Positions 28,607 to 37,195 of a stretch of DNA of 64,000 bases are shown piece after piece (the first letter of the stretch is position 1; each line of letters starts with the position of its first letter). This DNA is from DYJE01 sp041660385. Its GTDB lineage: Bacteria > Desulfobacterota > Desulfobacteria > Desulfobacterales > Desulfolunaceae. Made by a program: the position numbers and the translations under genes. The stretch covers positions 1 through 64,000 of the forward strand of contig JBAZWJ010000024.1 in NCBI GenBank assembly GCA_041660385.1. Direction: 5' to 3'. A model generated the notes under the pieces. The model made no database searches. It had not been told where the DNA came from and was given only the letters and a program-made list of their open reading frames with translations.

Positions 28607-28945
28607 TCAGACAGCTTCTTTTCCTCGTTCACCTGTTCTGATTCTCACGGCTTCTTCCACAGAGTAGACAAATATTTTTCCATCGCCAATATTCCCCGTA
28701 CAGGCATTTTCAACAATGGTTTTAATAACGGTTTCAACCAAATTGTCATCAATCACGATATCGATTCTGATTTTCGGAATAAAATCAACAACGTACTCAG
28801 CCCCTCTGTAAATCTCCTTGTGCCCTTTCTGTCTTCCGAAACCTTTGACTTCACATATGGTCATGCCCTGGATTCCAATGGCGTTTAGCGCCTCTTTGAC
28901 TTCATCGAGTTTGAATGGTTTTATGATCGCTTCAATTTTTTTCAT
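28607..28945 (-). CDS. glnB: Nitrogen regulatory protein P-II
   Basis: Trimeric PII signal protein sensing 2-oxoglutarate and ATP/ADP. 112 residues: MKKIEAIIKPFKLDEVKEAL at the N-terminus, the T-loop EIYRGAEYVVDF with the uridylylatable Tyr near residue 51, GDGKIFV (B-loop) and VRIRTGERG (C-loop). It lies 59 bases after amtB on the same strand, the classic GlnK-AmtB pairing, so it probably blocks the transporter when nitrogen is plentiful; glnK may be the better symbol. Confidence 0.93.
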   Translation of the reverse strand: MKKIEAIIKPFKLDEVKEALNAIGIQGMTICEVKGFGRQKGHKEIYRGAEYVVDFIPKIRIDIVIDDNLVETVIKTIVENACTGNIGDGKIFVYSVEEAVRIRTGERGKEAV

Positions 28946-29004
28946 TATGTTTTCCTTTCGTTAACATGGATAAATGGTAATGTTTATTCTTCGCTGTACA
29001 AGGA

Positions 29005-30300
29005 TCAATCAATTTCAAACGCACGTTCACCGTGGACAGCGTTGTCAAGGCCCAGGATTTCTGCTTCTTTTTCAACACGAATTCCATTGGTTACAAGTTT
29101 GGTTATAAAGATAACGACAAGCGTTCCAACTGCTGAATATGCAGCAGTACCTAATACGGATATCAACTGAATCACGACTTGTTTTGGATTACCATAAACC
29201 AGACCTGAGGCTGTTGATGTAATGTCAGGGCATGCGAAAATACCTGTTGCAATAGCACCCCAAATCCCGCAGACACCATGCACACCGAATGCATCAAGGG
29301 AATCGTCGTAGCCAATTTTGTGTTTAAGGACACCCACACTGAAGTAACCCAGAACGCCTGCAACAAGTCCAATGATCAAAGATCCCGGAAGATTTACAAA
29401 ACCCGCTGCCGGAGTGATGGAAACAAGACCTGCCACAGCACCGGATGCGATACCTAAAACGGTTGGTTTTCCACTGCGAATCCATTCTGCGGCCATCCAG
29501 CCAAGGGCAGCCATTGCTGCGGAAGTATTGGTAACCATAAAAGCTGAAGCAGCAATACCATCGGCTGCGAGAGCACTGCCTGCATTGAACCCAAACCATC
29601 CGAACCAAAGAAGTGCTGCACCAAGTGCTGTTAAAGTTACGCTTGATGGAAACATGGCTTCTTTCCCGAATCCATGACGTTTTCCAAGGACAAGGCAGAG
29701 AACAAGACCAGCCACACCCGCATTGATATGAACTACGTTACCACCTGCAAAGTCAAGGGCTCCCATTTTGAACATCCAGCCTCCGCCCCAGGCCCAGTGG
29801 CAAATGGGGGCGTAAACCACAGTCAACCATAAGACGGTGAACACTATCCATGCAGAAAATTTCATCCTGTCAACCACGGATCCGATGGCTAAAGCTACTG
29901 TAATACAGGCAAAAGTCATCTGGAACATGAGGAACACCAGCTCTGGAATGGTTCCTGAAATACTGTTCACGCCAATTCCTGACAAAAAGAGCTTTTCAAG
30001 GCCTCCGATAACACCATTGATATCAGTACCAAAGGATAGGGTGTACCCCCACATGACCCAGACAACACTTGCCAGACAGTAAGCAATAAACGTCATGGCA
30101 AAAGTATTCAAGAGGTTTTTGTAGCGAGACATGCCACCATAAAAAAGAGCCAACCCAGCAGGTGTCATCATCATGACAAGCGCGGTGGCTACGATGATCC
30201 ACGCTGTGTTCCCTGTGTTAATGGCAGGAGTCTCTTCTGCAAATACAGAAAAGGGAATAAGTGAAAAGAGCCCGGAAAGTGCAATTGATTTAAGTTTCAT
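29005..30300 (-). CDS. amtB: Ammonium transporter AmtB
   Basis: Ammonium channel of about 431 residues with a cleavable signal peptide (residues 1-21, ending VFA) and eleven hydrophobic helices. GGMSRYKNLLNTFAMTF, the WGYTLSFG segment, HWAWGGGW (pore His region), HINAGVAGLV and FGVHGVCGIWGA (second pore His) are diagnostic. The ATG at 30300 has GGGAGG six bases upstream; the longer frame to 30372 overlaps the promoter. A sigma-54-like element lies at 30361-30376. The gene is followed by glnB. Confidence 0.94.
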   Translation of the reverse strand: MKLKSIALSGLFSLIPFSVFAEETPAINTGNTAWIIVATALVMMMTPAGLALFYGGMSRYKNLLNTFAMTFIAYCLASVVWVMWGYTLSFGTDINGVIGGLEKLFLSGIGVNSISGTIPELVFLMFQMTFACITVALAIGSVVDRMKFSAWIVFTVLWLTVVYAPICHWAWGGGWMFKMGALDFAGGNVVHINAGVAGLVLCLVLGKRHGFGKEAMFPSSVTLTALGAALLWFGWFGFNAGSALAADGIAASAFMVTNTSAAMAALGWMAAEWIRSGKPTVLGIASGAVAGLVSITPAAGFVNLPGSLIIGLVAGVLGYFSVGVLKHKIGYDDSLDAFGVHGVCGIWGAIATGIFACPDITSTASGLVYGNPKQVVIQLISVLGTAAYSAVGTLVVIFITKLVTNGIRVEKEAEILGLDNAVHGERAFEID

Positions 30301-30360
30301 GATATACCTCCCAATTAAATTAAAATAAATGATATGACGAATCGAATTATGTATTTTGAT

Positions 30361-30376
30361 TTCAAATAGCATGCCA
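30361..30376 (-). promoter_or_regulatory. Candidate sigma-54 promoter for amtB-glnB
   Basis: Minus-strand TGGCATGCTATTTGAA matches TGGCACG-N4-TTGCW at all but two fixed positions, with the GG and the -12 element at the correct distance. It ends 60 bases before the amtB start. Sigma-54 control of glnK-amtB under nitrogen limitation is well established in proteobacteria. The -12 GC is GA here. Confidence 0.45.
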
Positions 30377-30982
30377 ATTGTAAGTTAATTAAAAAAATAC
30401 AATAATTCATATATTTATGTTGTATATAATCGCATATATTAAAGTATTTATTTAAATTCAAACACCAATTATGTAATTAAAATATTATAAAAAAACAAAA
30501 AAGTAATTTAATAGTGGAAGTCGTCTTAAAAAGCTGAGTTTAATATTGATTGAATTCATAAAATAATTAACAATTGAGTTGACATGGTATATTAAACAAT
30601 AATAATTCAAATTAAACGCTTCTGAAACAATCTAAGCATCTATAACGGAAAACATTTTTATTTAAATATACACATGAGATTTTTTTGTAATGATAAGTCT
30701 TGAATAATTATTTGGATTACGAATAACAGTTTGCCGTGGAAGAAATTATCCGGTTTGAAAAAATATAAATATAGTTCATCAATACAAAATAAAATGAATC
30801 AAATATTTTTTTATTATTATAATAATGGTATTTAAAAATTTACATAATAAACAATGGATTGTAATTCATTTATAATTTTGGTAAATTACAAAGGAATTTA
30901 ATCTTTATGATATATCGATTAATGATTTACCCTTTAAAAATAGATATTTATCATGATGTTAGTTAGTTTACCGAGGGTGTCG
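30377..30982. other. AT-rich divergent intergenic region
   Basis: About 600 bases with no convincing reading frame on either strand and no recognisable RNA. It marks the abrupt change to the AT-rich block. It must hold the promoter for the rightward cluster, but the composition yields too many -10-like hexamers to choose one. Confidence 0.6.
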
Positions 30983-31915
30983 ATGAGTATTAAAGATAAA
31001 GTCAAGATGCTTTTAAAAGAAGCTGAATTATATAAATCGCAACGTCTGTTAAATGAATCTAAAAATAAGTATCTTGAAGCCATTTCTCTTATTAAGAATA
31101 ATGAATTGATTCCAAATAGAGACAGTTTAATAAGTGCAATAACAAAAAAGATTGATTTTCTCAACAGTGGTATTGTTAAATGGGAGCAATCTGCGAGTAC
31201 ACCTGAAGTATCACCGAAAGTTCAAGATCTTATACAAAAATTATTTACAACAGATGATTTGAACGACAATGATTCTGTAAAGGCACTAAAAAGTGCTATA
31301 ACTCTTGCAAAATTTGGGCAGTATAAGCGTGCGATAAAAGAATTTAATAATCTTGTTAGTATTGATCATATTTCGATTCCCGCTGCAAAAAATTCAATCA
31401 AATGTATTTTGGAAAATTCGTCCATTGATGATGCAATTGCTCAGTATAATCAGTGGGTTAATAAGAAATCTATGAAGGGTGATAAAATTCTTGTAGTTAA
31501 AAAATTTCTTCAAGAGATTATCGACAAATTAGGATTACCCATCTCAATTGATCCAACTTTTCCACGAGAAGTGCAAAAAGAATTGTTAGTTAATGAAATT
31601 AATGATCAAGAAGAAGATGATGATATTATCGATATTACATCAATTGGTATAAGATTTAATCATGGGCCTAAAAAAGGTGAACATATTGAATTTGATGTAA
31701 GTTTTCAAGCTGGTAACGTCTTAAGCTTGATTGTTTCAAGTAATGATAAACTTTTAATTGAAAGTTTAAAGATTGGTGTACGCCTTGATGACATGGATTT
31801 TTATTCTCCAATCGCAATATTTAAAGGATCCGGAATTGTTGAAGCAAATACACGGATTGAAACAGGCCCCAAAAGAGGAGATTACAGTTTGGATATCAAA
31901 ATACATAGTATTTAA
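30983..31915 (+). CDS. TPR-like helical-repeat protein, first gene of AT-rich cluster
   Basis: About 310 residues. The N-terminal 50 residues (LLKEAELYKSQRLLNESKNKYLEAISL, in pieces) are a TPR-like hairpin that closely parallels the N-terminus of the PilB-like ATPase at 42202. A second helical-repeat region follows at about 85-165. After an acidic linker (EEDDD near 220) the last 95 residues are beta-rich, possibly PilZ-like, but I cannot confirm the RxxxR or DxSxxG signature. The ATG at 30983 has GAGGG five bases upstream; an ATG at 30953 lacks one. It is probably an adaptor of the motor/polarity system downstream. Confidence 0.75.
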   Translation: MSIKDKVKMLLKEAELYKSQRLLNESKNKYLEAISLIKNNELIPNRDSLISAITKKIDFLNSGIVKWEQSASTPEVSPKVQDLIQKLFTTDDLNDNDSVKALKSAITLAKFGQYKRAIKEFNNLVSIDHISIPAAKNSIKCILENSSIDDAIAQYNQWVNKKSMKGDKILVVKKFLQEIIDKLGLPISIDPTFPREVQKELLVNEINDQEEDDDIIDITSIGIRFNHGPKKGEHIEFDVSFQAGNVLSLIVSSNDKLLIESLKIGVRLDDMDFYSPIAIFKGSGIVEANTRIETGPKRGDYSLDIKIHSI

Positions 31916-32038
31916 TAATTTTAAATTATTAAATATATTTGTGTTAATGAAATTATCATCCAAGTACATGTAAACTTGGAAAATCTATTAATAATAGTTT
32001 TGATTATTACTATAAAATGGACTTGGGATCGTAGATAA

Positions 32039-32653
32039 ATGGCAATATTCAATATTCAAAGACGTGAAATTGAGTGCAAAATAGTTTATTATGGTCCAGG
32101 TAGATGCGGAAAAACCACAAACCTAGAATATATTTTTAAAGCATTTAAGAAACAAGTGACAGGTGAAATGGTATCCGTAGATACTGAAGGTGACAGCACC
32201 CTTTTTTTTGATTTTTTACCATTAGGTTTAGGTAAAATAAAAGGTTGTGATGTAAGGGTTCAAATATTTACAGTTCCTGGACAACAAAAATATTCATCAA
32301 CAAGAAAACTTGTTTTAAAAGGTGTTGATGGTATTGTTTTTGTTGCAGATTCACTAGACGTCAGACGTGAAAAAAATATGCTTTCACTAAAAGATTTACA
32401 ACAAAATCTGAAAGATTACGGACTTAGTATTTCGCGAATTCCTTTAGTAATGCAATATAACAAAAGAGATCTTGCAAATGAAGGAATGCCCATCATGTCA
32501 ATCGAAAAAATGGAAAGAGATTTAAACAGGCAACTCAAAGTCCCTTCTTTCCAAGCGAGTGCAATTAGAGGCGCTGGTGTTGGCAATACTCTTCAAGAAT
32601 GTTTAAAGATGACTTTAATATCTCTCCAACGCGAATTGAATTGGTCTCAATAA
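32039..32653 (+). CDS. mglA: MglA-like small GTPase (copy 1)
   Basis: 204-residue Ras-superfamily GTPase of the MglA group, which sets cell polarity for type IV pili and gliding. P-loop GPGRCGKTTN is at residues 19-28. The FFDFLP switch region and VPGQQKY (G3) follow, then QYNKRDL (G4) and a SAIRGAG segment at the G5 position. Copy 2 at 36575 aligns from residue 1 through the P-loop. The next gene starts five bases later, so co-translation with the DUF4388/cNMP-like protein is likely; a Roadblock partner is not immediately adjacent. Confidence 0.92.
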   Translation: MAIFNIQRREIECKIVYYGPGRCGKTTNLEYIFKAFKKQVTGEMVSVDTEGDSTLFFDFLPLGLGKIKGCDVRVQIFTVPGQQKYSSTRKLVLKGVDGIVFVADSLDVRREKNMLSLKDLQQNLKDYGLSISRIPLVMQYNKRDLANEGMPIMSIEKMERDLNRQLKVPSFQASAIRGAGVGNTLQECLKMTLISLQRELNWSQ

Positions 32654-32658
32654 TATTT

Positions 32659-33804
32659 ATGTATGATAAAAAAAAAGTTTTTGAAGGCGATTTGTCATTT
32701 TTAAATTTAGGAGATCTTCTGCAACTTCTTAGTACAGATAGTCGAACTGGTATATTAACTCTTTATAACAGTAATTTTAATGAGCCAGGAATAATTTATA
32801 TTAAAAATGGTAATCCTTTTGATGCTTTATCACAAAATCTTCGAGGAATAAATGCGCTGTATTCATTATTTGGATGGATATCTGGAAGATTTGAGTTTGT
32901 ACAAGAAGATTTTAATCGGATAGATTGTATAAAAAAAAGGATGATGGCTATAGTTCTTGATGCTCTAAGAGTTTTAGATGAAGGTGGTATTAATAAATAT
33001 AATGACAATGATTTAGATAAAGAAAACAAAAACAATCCAAAGGGTTGTTCTTCTATTAAAGGACCTTTTATCGAGTATTCCTCAGTAGTTGACGAAGATG
33101 AGTATCCTGATGGTTCAAATATCGTAACTCAAGGGCGCCACGGAAACTGGTTATGGGTAATTCTTGATGGTTATGTTGATATATGTAAACAAACTGAAAA
33201 TGGGAAAACGTTGGTATTGACTTCAGGTCCTGGTGCTTTTATTGGAAATCTATCAACAATTCTACAACCTGACAAAACAAGAAGTGCCACGGCTATTGCC
33301 CATGGACAAGTTCAGTTAGGAGTAATTGATACTCAAAAAATTTATAATGAACTTTCATATATCGATGATGAATTTAAAAAAATAATTATTAGTTTTGATA
33401 ATAGACTAAAGAAAGTTACAGATAGATTCACTGATTTTAAATCTGGATTAAATAAAAACGAAGGTCTTCCAAAAAACACTAAAATATTAATTAATCAAGG
33501 AGATAACGTTCAGAAGGTATTTAAAATAATTCAAGGAGAGGCCTATATTGTTAAGAAGACAGAATCAAATACAACTTATTTAATGACCCTTGGAAAAGAT
33601 GATTATATAGGTAATATACCTTTTTTGAGTTTAGATTATGAGCCATTTTCGATGTCAATTTATGCTACAGATAATTTAAAACTTGATATAATCGATTTAG
33701 ATAAATTAAATTCTGAGTACGAAAAGCTTTCGGTTACAGTTAAAAATATAATTGAATATACATCAATGTGTATATCAGTTACAACCAATAATGCTTGCGC
33801 ATAA
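32659..33804 (+). CDS. DUF4388 plus two cyclic-nucleotide-binding-like domains
   Basis: 381 residues. The N-terminal 95 residues (FEGDLSFLNLGDLLQLLSTDSRTG, in parts, then GIIYIKNG and FEFVQED) are a DUF4388/PatA N-terminal-type module. Two beta-barrel segments follow, about 130-215 (GSNIVTQGRHGNWLWVILDG) and 265-345 (LINQGDNVQKVFKIIQGEAY). Both look like CAP-family effector domains (cNMP_binding). No helix-turn-helix is seen, so it is a signalling adaptor rather than a transcription factor. The phosphate-binding cassette is not clearly conserved, so nucleotide binding is uncertain. The ATG at 32659 follows mglA by five bases. Confidence 0.8.
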   Translation: MYDKKKVFEGDLSFLNLGDLLQLLSTDSRTGILTLYNSNFNEPGIIYIKNGNPFDALSQNLRGINALYSLFGWISGRFEFVQEDFNRIDCIKKRMMAIVLDALRVLDEGGINKYNDNDLDKENKNNPKGCSSIKGPFIEYSSVVDEDEYPDGSNIVTQGRHGNWLWVILDGYVDICKQTENGKTLVLTSGPGAFIGNLSTILQPDKTRSATAIAHGQVQLGVIDTQKIYNELSYIDDEFKKIIISFDNRLKKVTDRFTDFKSGLNKNEGLPKNTKILINQGDNVQKVFKIIQGEAYIVKKTESNTTYLMTLGKDDYIGNIPFLSLDYEPFSMSIYATDNLKLDIIDLDKLNSEYEKLSVTVKNIIEYTSMCISVTTNNACA

Positions 33805-33831
33805 ATTATATTAATGTAGAAAGTGAGAAAT

Positions 33832-34164
33832 ATGGATAATAGAAAACATCCAAGATTTGACTCAGGAAACCTTCTATCATATGTCTGTTTGGATAACCAG
33901 AATAAAATTATTCAACAAGGGATGGGTAAAACCATTGATGTTAGCGAGGGTGGGATTCTTCTTGAAACACATGTTTCAATAAATCCTGATTATACCATTC
34001 TTTTAAGCATAGGTCTTGAAGATGAAATGGCTGATATTAAAGGTAACGTAATTTATTCAAGAAAAAGAAATGATGGGATGATTGAATCAGGTATTAGATT
34101 CGATAATGTAACTAAAGATTGTAATGGCATTCTTTTATCTTTTATAAAAAAATTTCATTTATAA
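33832..34164 (+). CDS. PilZ-domain protein
   Basis: 110-residue stand-alone PilZ domain. RKHPR at residues 4-8 is the RxxxR c-di-GMP motif, and DVSEGGILLE near 43 is the DxSxxG motif. Both are complete, so c-di-GMP binding is likely. The ATG at 33832 is preferred over a GTG nine bases earlier. PilZ proteins commonly tune type IV pilus ATPases and motility; a PilB-like ATPase is encoded eight kilobases downstream in the same block. Confidence 0.88.
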   Translation: MDNRKHPRFDSGNLLSYVCLDNQNKIIQQGMGKTIDVSEGGILLETHVSINPDYTILLSIGLEDEMADIKGNVIYSRKRNDGMIESGIRFDNVTKDCNGILLSFIKKFHL

Positions 34165-34181
34165 GACTATTAGAGGTAGAA

Positions 34182-35066
34182 ATGCAAGAAACACTATTTG
34201 AAACTAATTTTAACGATCTTAAACTTTATAAAAGAGGTAAGGTAAGAGATATTTACGATCTTCAAGATTCATATTTGATTGTAGCTACAGATAGATTGTC
34301 TGCGTTTGATGTAGTTTTGCCAGATCCAATACCTGAAAAGGGTAAAGTTTTAACTCAAATTTCGTTGTTTTGGTTTAAGCTAATGGAAAATATTATTCCA
34401 AATCATATTATAACAAGTGATGTGTATAAATTCCCTTCCGAATGTCATAAATATTCAAGTATTTTAAAGGATAGAAGCATTCTTGTTAAAAAAGCCAAAC
34501 CCTTTCCAATTGAATGTGTTGTACGTGGATATATTTCTGGTTCAGGATGGAATTCGTATAAAGAATTTGGTAGTATTTGTGGAATTCCATTGCCAAAAGG
34601 TCTTATTGAATCTGAAAAGCTGCCTTCAACATTATTTACACCCTCAACAAAAGAAGAAGAAGGGTTTCATGATATTAATATTAGTTTTGATGATGCGGTT
34701 AATATAGTTGGAAAGGATGTTGCTGAGAAATTAAGGTATTACAGTATAAGTATATACGAAGCTTGCAGGAATATTGCTGATAAAATCGGAATAATTATTG
34801 CCGATACTAAATTTGAATTTGGTTTGTATAACGGAGAAATTATTCTAATAGATGAAATAGTAACTCCAGACTCGTCAAGATTCTGGCCAAAAGAATCATA
34901 TTCTCCTGGTTGTGCCCAGAACAGCTATGATAAACAATTTGTTAGAGACTATCTACTAACGCTTGATTGGGATAAAAAGTACCCAGGACCTCAATTACCC
35001 GCAGAAATTATTAAAAAAACTTCGTTAAAATATCTTGATGCATTAAATTTATTCACTAATTTATAG
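34182..35066 (+). CDS. purC: SAICAR synthetase
   Basis: Phosphoribosylaminoimidazole-succinocarboxamide synthase of purine synthesis, 294 residues. KRGKVRDIYDL near residue 17, TDRLSAFDVVLPDPIPEKG near 37-55, VVRGYISGSGWNSY near 114 (substrate loop) and IIADTKFEFGL with LIDEIVTPDSSRFW near 210-240 give the complete active site, in the long variant typical of many bacteria. It shares the extreme AT-rich composition of its signalling neighbours, and no other pur gene is nearby. It starts 17 bases after the PilZ gene. Confidence 0.95.
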   Translation: MQETLFETNFNDLKLYKRGKVRDIYDLQDSYLIVATDRLSAFDVVLPDPIPEKGKVLTQISLFWFKLMENIIPNHIITSDVYKFPSECHKYSSILKDRSILVKKAKPFPIECVVRGYISGSGWNSYKEFGSICGIPLPKGLIESEKLPSTLFTPSTKEEEGFHDINISFDDAVNIVGKDVAEKLRYYSISIYEACRNIADKIGIIIADTKFEFGLYNGEIILIDEIVTPDSSRFWPKESYSPGCAQNSYDKQFVRDYLLTLDWDKKYPGPQLPAEIIKKTSLKYLDALNLFTNL

Positions 35067-35083
35067 ATTTTGATGTCAAATAT

Positions 35084-35988
35084 ATGGAAAAGTATACATT
35101 AAAAAAAATTTTATTAATGATATAGATATTGGAGATTTAAGTTTTAAAATATCTGACGATACGAATAATGATAAGCTTGAGATATCGATTAATGAATTTG
35201 GTCTTCTAAACCCACCTATTTTGTTAGAGAATGAGAATAAACATTCAATTATTTCAGGTTTTAAAAGAGTACAATTATATAAAAATACTGGTAACTTATA
35301 TATAAACGCCCTTGTTTTTGAAACTAAAAATCTCAGATAATTCATCACAGAGGCTTTTATCATTTAGCAAATTAATTAAATGCATTAGATTATTTAAAAA
35401 TATTCAGTTATTGATTCTGATTCTGAATTTTATTTAAAAAAATAAGCATATTATTAAATATTGATTGCATAAATAAAATAATTCAAATTTCAAACTTATC
35501 TGATAATATAAATAGGCTTTCTTTTTCAAATGCTTATGAATTAACTATATTTAATAAAAGAATTATTATTTTGTATGAAATTATCTTTTCTGATATTAAT
35601 ATTTCATTCAGCAATCAAAAAGAATTATTGAATTTAATAAATGAAAATATCTGCCAAGATATTTTATTAAATGAAATTATTTTTTTATTGAAAAATTATT
35701 TTAAAGATTTTTAAAGATATTGATAACAATCTAAAATTTATATCAATATCTAAATTATTAAATCAAAGAAGATATCCATTTACAACTGAATACAAAGAAA
35801 ACATTGATAATAAAGTTAGGAATTTAAATTATGATAAATACAATAAAATTAGTATATCTAATAATTATGAAGACCTTAAATATCAAATTCCAATATCTTT
35901 TAAAAATAAAAGTGAATTTGATGATCAGTGCAAAAGAATCAATAATTTAAAAACTAATAAAGATTTCATTGCTTTATTTGGATTTTAA
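35084..35988 (+). pseudogene. Decayed ParB-like gene
   Basis: No frame is open throughout, but joining frames gives one ParB-like protein of about 300 residues. It starts at ATG 35084 and reaches FGLLNPPILLE and HSIISGFKRVQLYK, the ParB N-terminal core. A region resembling HRGF...LNALDYLK comes next, then a helical DNA-binding-like region ending LLKNYFKDF, and a C-terminal part ending FIALFGF. Breaks: a T missing at 35109-35112, TAA at 35338 with a frame change, TAA at 35373, a frame change near 35400-35407, the A run at 35436-35442, and the T run at 35708-35712. Neighbouring AT-rich genes are intact, so true decay is more likely than sequencing error. Confidence 0.75.
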
Positions 35989-36134
35989 TATTACAACTTT
36001 TAATTGAAAAAAATAATAAAATAGGATAATTATTAAAATACAAATAATTAGTATTATATTATTTTTTTACATACATTGATTGAGATAATCTTTATAAATT
36101 TGTCAATGTTAACTATAACATAAGGATAATATTA

Positions 36135-36527
36135 ATGGATTTTACTTTTGATTTTAATAAGAACCAACTTGATTCTATCGAAAATATTCTTGAAGAAGAA
36201 CTAATTGGTTTAGGAGTTGAATGCGTCGTCTTAATTGATCTTGCTGGAAATGTAATAGTTAATTTAGATAATGGAAAATGTGAACATGATGTTTATTCAC
36301 TTGCAGCACTTGCAGCGGCTAATTTTGGTGCTGTGAGCGCTATGGCAAATATAATAGGTGAAGAAGAATTCTCGTTATTATTTCATAAAGGTGAAAATGA
36401 TAGTATTCATTTTAGTAAAATAGGTTCTGACTTACTATTATTAACTATTTTTGGTAAAGAAGTTTCATTAGGTTTTTTACGACTTAAAGTAAATGAAGCC
36501 AACAATAAGATAAAAGAACTTGTCTAA
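36135..36527 (+). CDS. mglB: Roadblock/LC7 protein, MglB-like
   Basis: 130 residues with the Roadblock/LC7 fold: an N-terminal helix, then CVVLIDLAGNVIVNLDNG (beta hairpin near 30-48), LAALAAANFGAVSAMANIIG (central helix) and FSLLFHKGENDSIHFSKIG. Proteins of this type dimerise and act as GAP/GEF for MglA. It lies 47 bases before MglA copy 2, the usual mglB-mglA order, so the two probably form a cognate pair. Confidence 0.85.
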   Translation: MDFTFDFNKNQLDSIENILEEELIGLGVECVVLIDLAGNVIVNLDNGKCEHDVYSLAALAAANFGAVSAMANIIGEEEFSLLFHKGENDSIHFSKIGSDLLLLTIFGKEVSLGFLRLKVNEANNKIKELV

Positions 36528-36574
36528 TATTATTTCGATTTTTATCGTTAATAAGACTAAAAATGAGGTGTATA

Positions 36575-37192
36575 TTGGCTTTAATTAATCCTAAAAAAAA
36601 AGAAGTTCAAGTAAAAATCGTTTATTACGGACCTGGTAGGGGCGGTAAAACAACAAATCTTGAATACATAAATAAAAAGTTCAGAAGTAGAATCAAAAGT
36701 GAAATGGTAACTGTTAAAACATACAATGACAGGACGCTTTTTTTTGATTTTTTACCTTTTGATATAGGTATGATTAAAGGTTACACAATTAAAATACAAT
36801 TTTATACTGTTCCAGGCCAAGTTAAGTATAATGCTACAAGAAAACTTGTTTTAAGAGGTGTTGATGGAATTGTTTTTGTTGCTGATTCTATGACTCTTAG
36901 ACAAGAAATGAATATTAAATCCTTAGAAAATTTACGTGAGAATCTTGCTTCTTTTAATAAAGACCTTAGTAATATTCCGCTTGTTATACAATATAATAAA
37001 AGAGATTTAGGTAAACAAGGTATTCCAATTCTTCCAATTGAAATATTAGAAAGTGATCTTAATTCGACTTTAAAAGCCCCTTTTTTTCCTGCAAGTGCTG
37101 TTACAGGTGATAATGTCGCAGCTACGATGAAAAAAATTATTTCATTAACTGTGATTTCCTTAAGAGAAAAACTTGATTTAGGAGGAAAATAG
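36575..37192 (+). CDS. mglA: MglA-like small GTPase (copy 2)
   Basis: Second MglA paralogue, about 205 residues. P-loop GPGRGGKTTN at 19-28, FFDFLPFD switch, VPGQVKY, QYNKRDLG and PASAVTGDN are all present. The TTG at 36575 is chosen because GAGGTG lies just upstream and because the P-loop then aligns residue for residue with copy 1; the ATG at 36563 has no ribosome-binding site. It is paired with the Roadblock protein before it and followed four bases later by the next gene. Confidence 0.92.
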   Translation: MALINPKKKEVQVKIVYYGPGRGGKTTNLEYINKKFRSRIKSEMVTVKTYNDRTLFFDFLPFDIGMIKGYTIKIQFYTVPGQVKYNATRKLVLRGVDGIVFVADSMTLRQEMNIKSLENLRENLASFNKDLSNIPLVIQYNKRDLGKQGIPILPIEILESDLNSTLKAPFFPASAVTGDNVAATMKKIISLTVISLREKLDLGGK

Positions 37193-37195
37193 AAA

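Noticed and set aside
35084..35988. Homopolymer sequencing error as the only cause of the broken parB-like gene
   Set aside because: Adjacent genes with equally long A/T runs are all open, so six errors confined to this gene are unlikely, though resequencing is needed to be certain.
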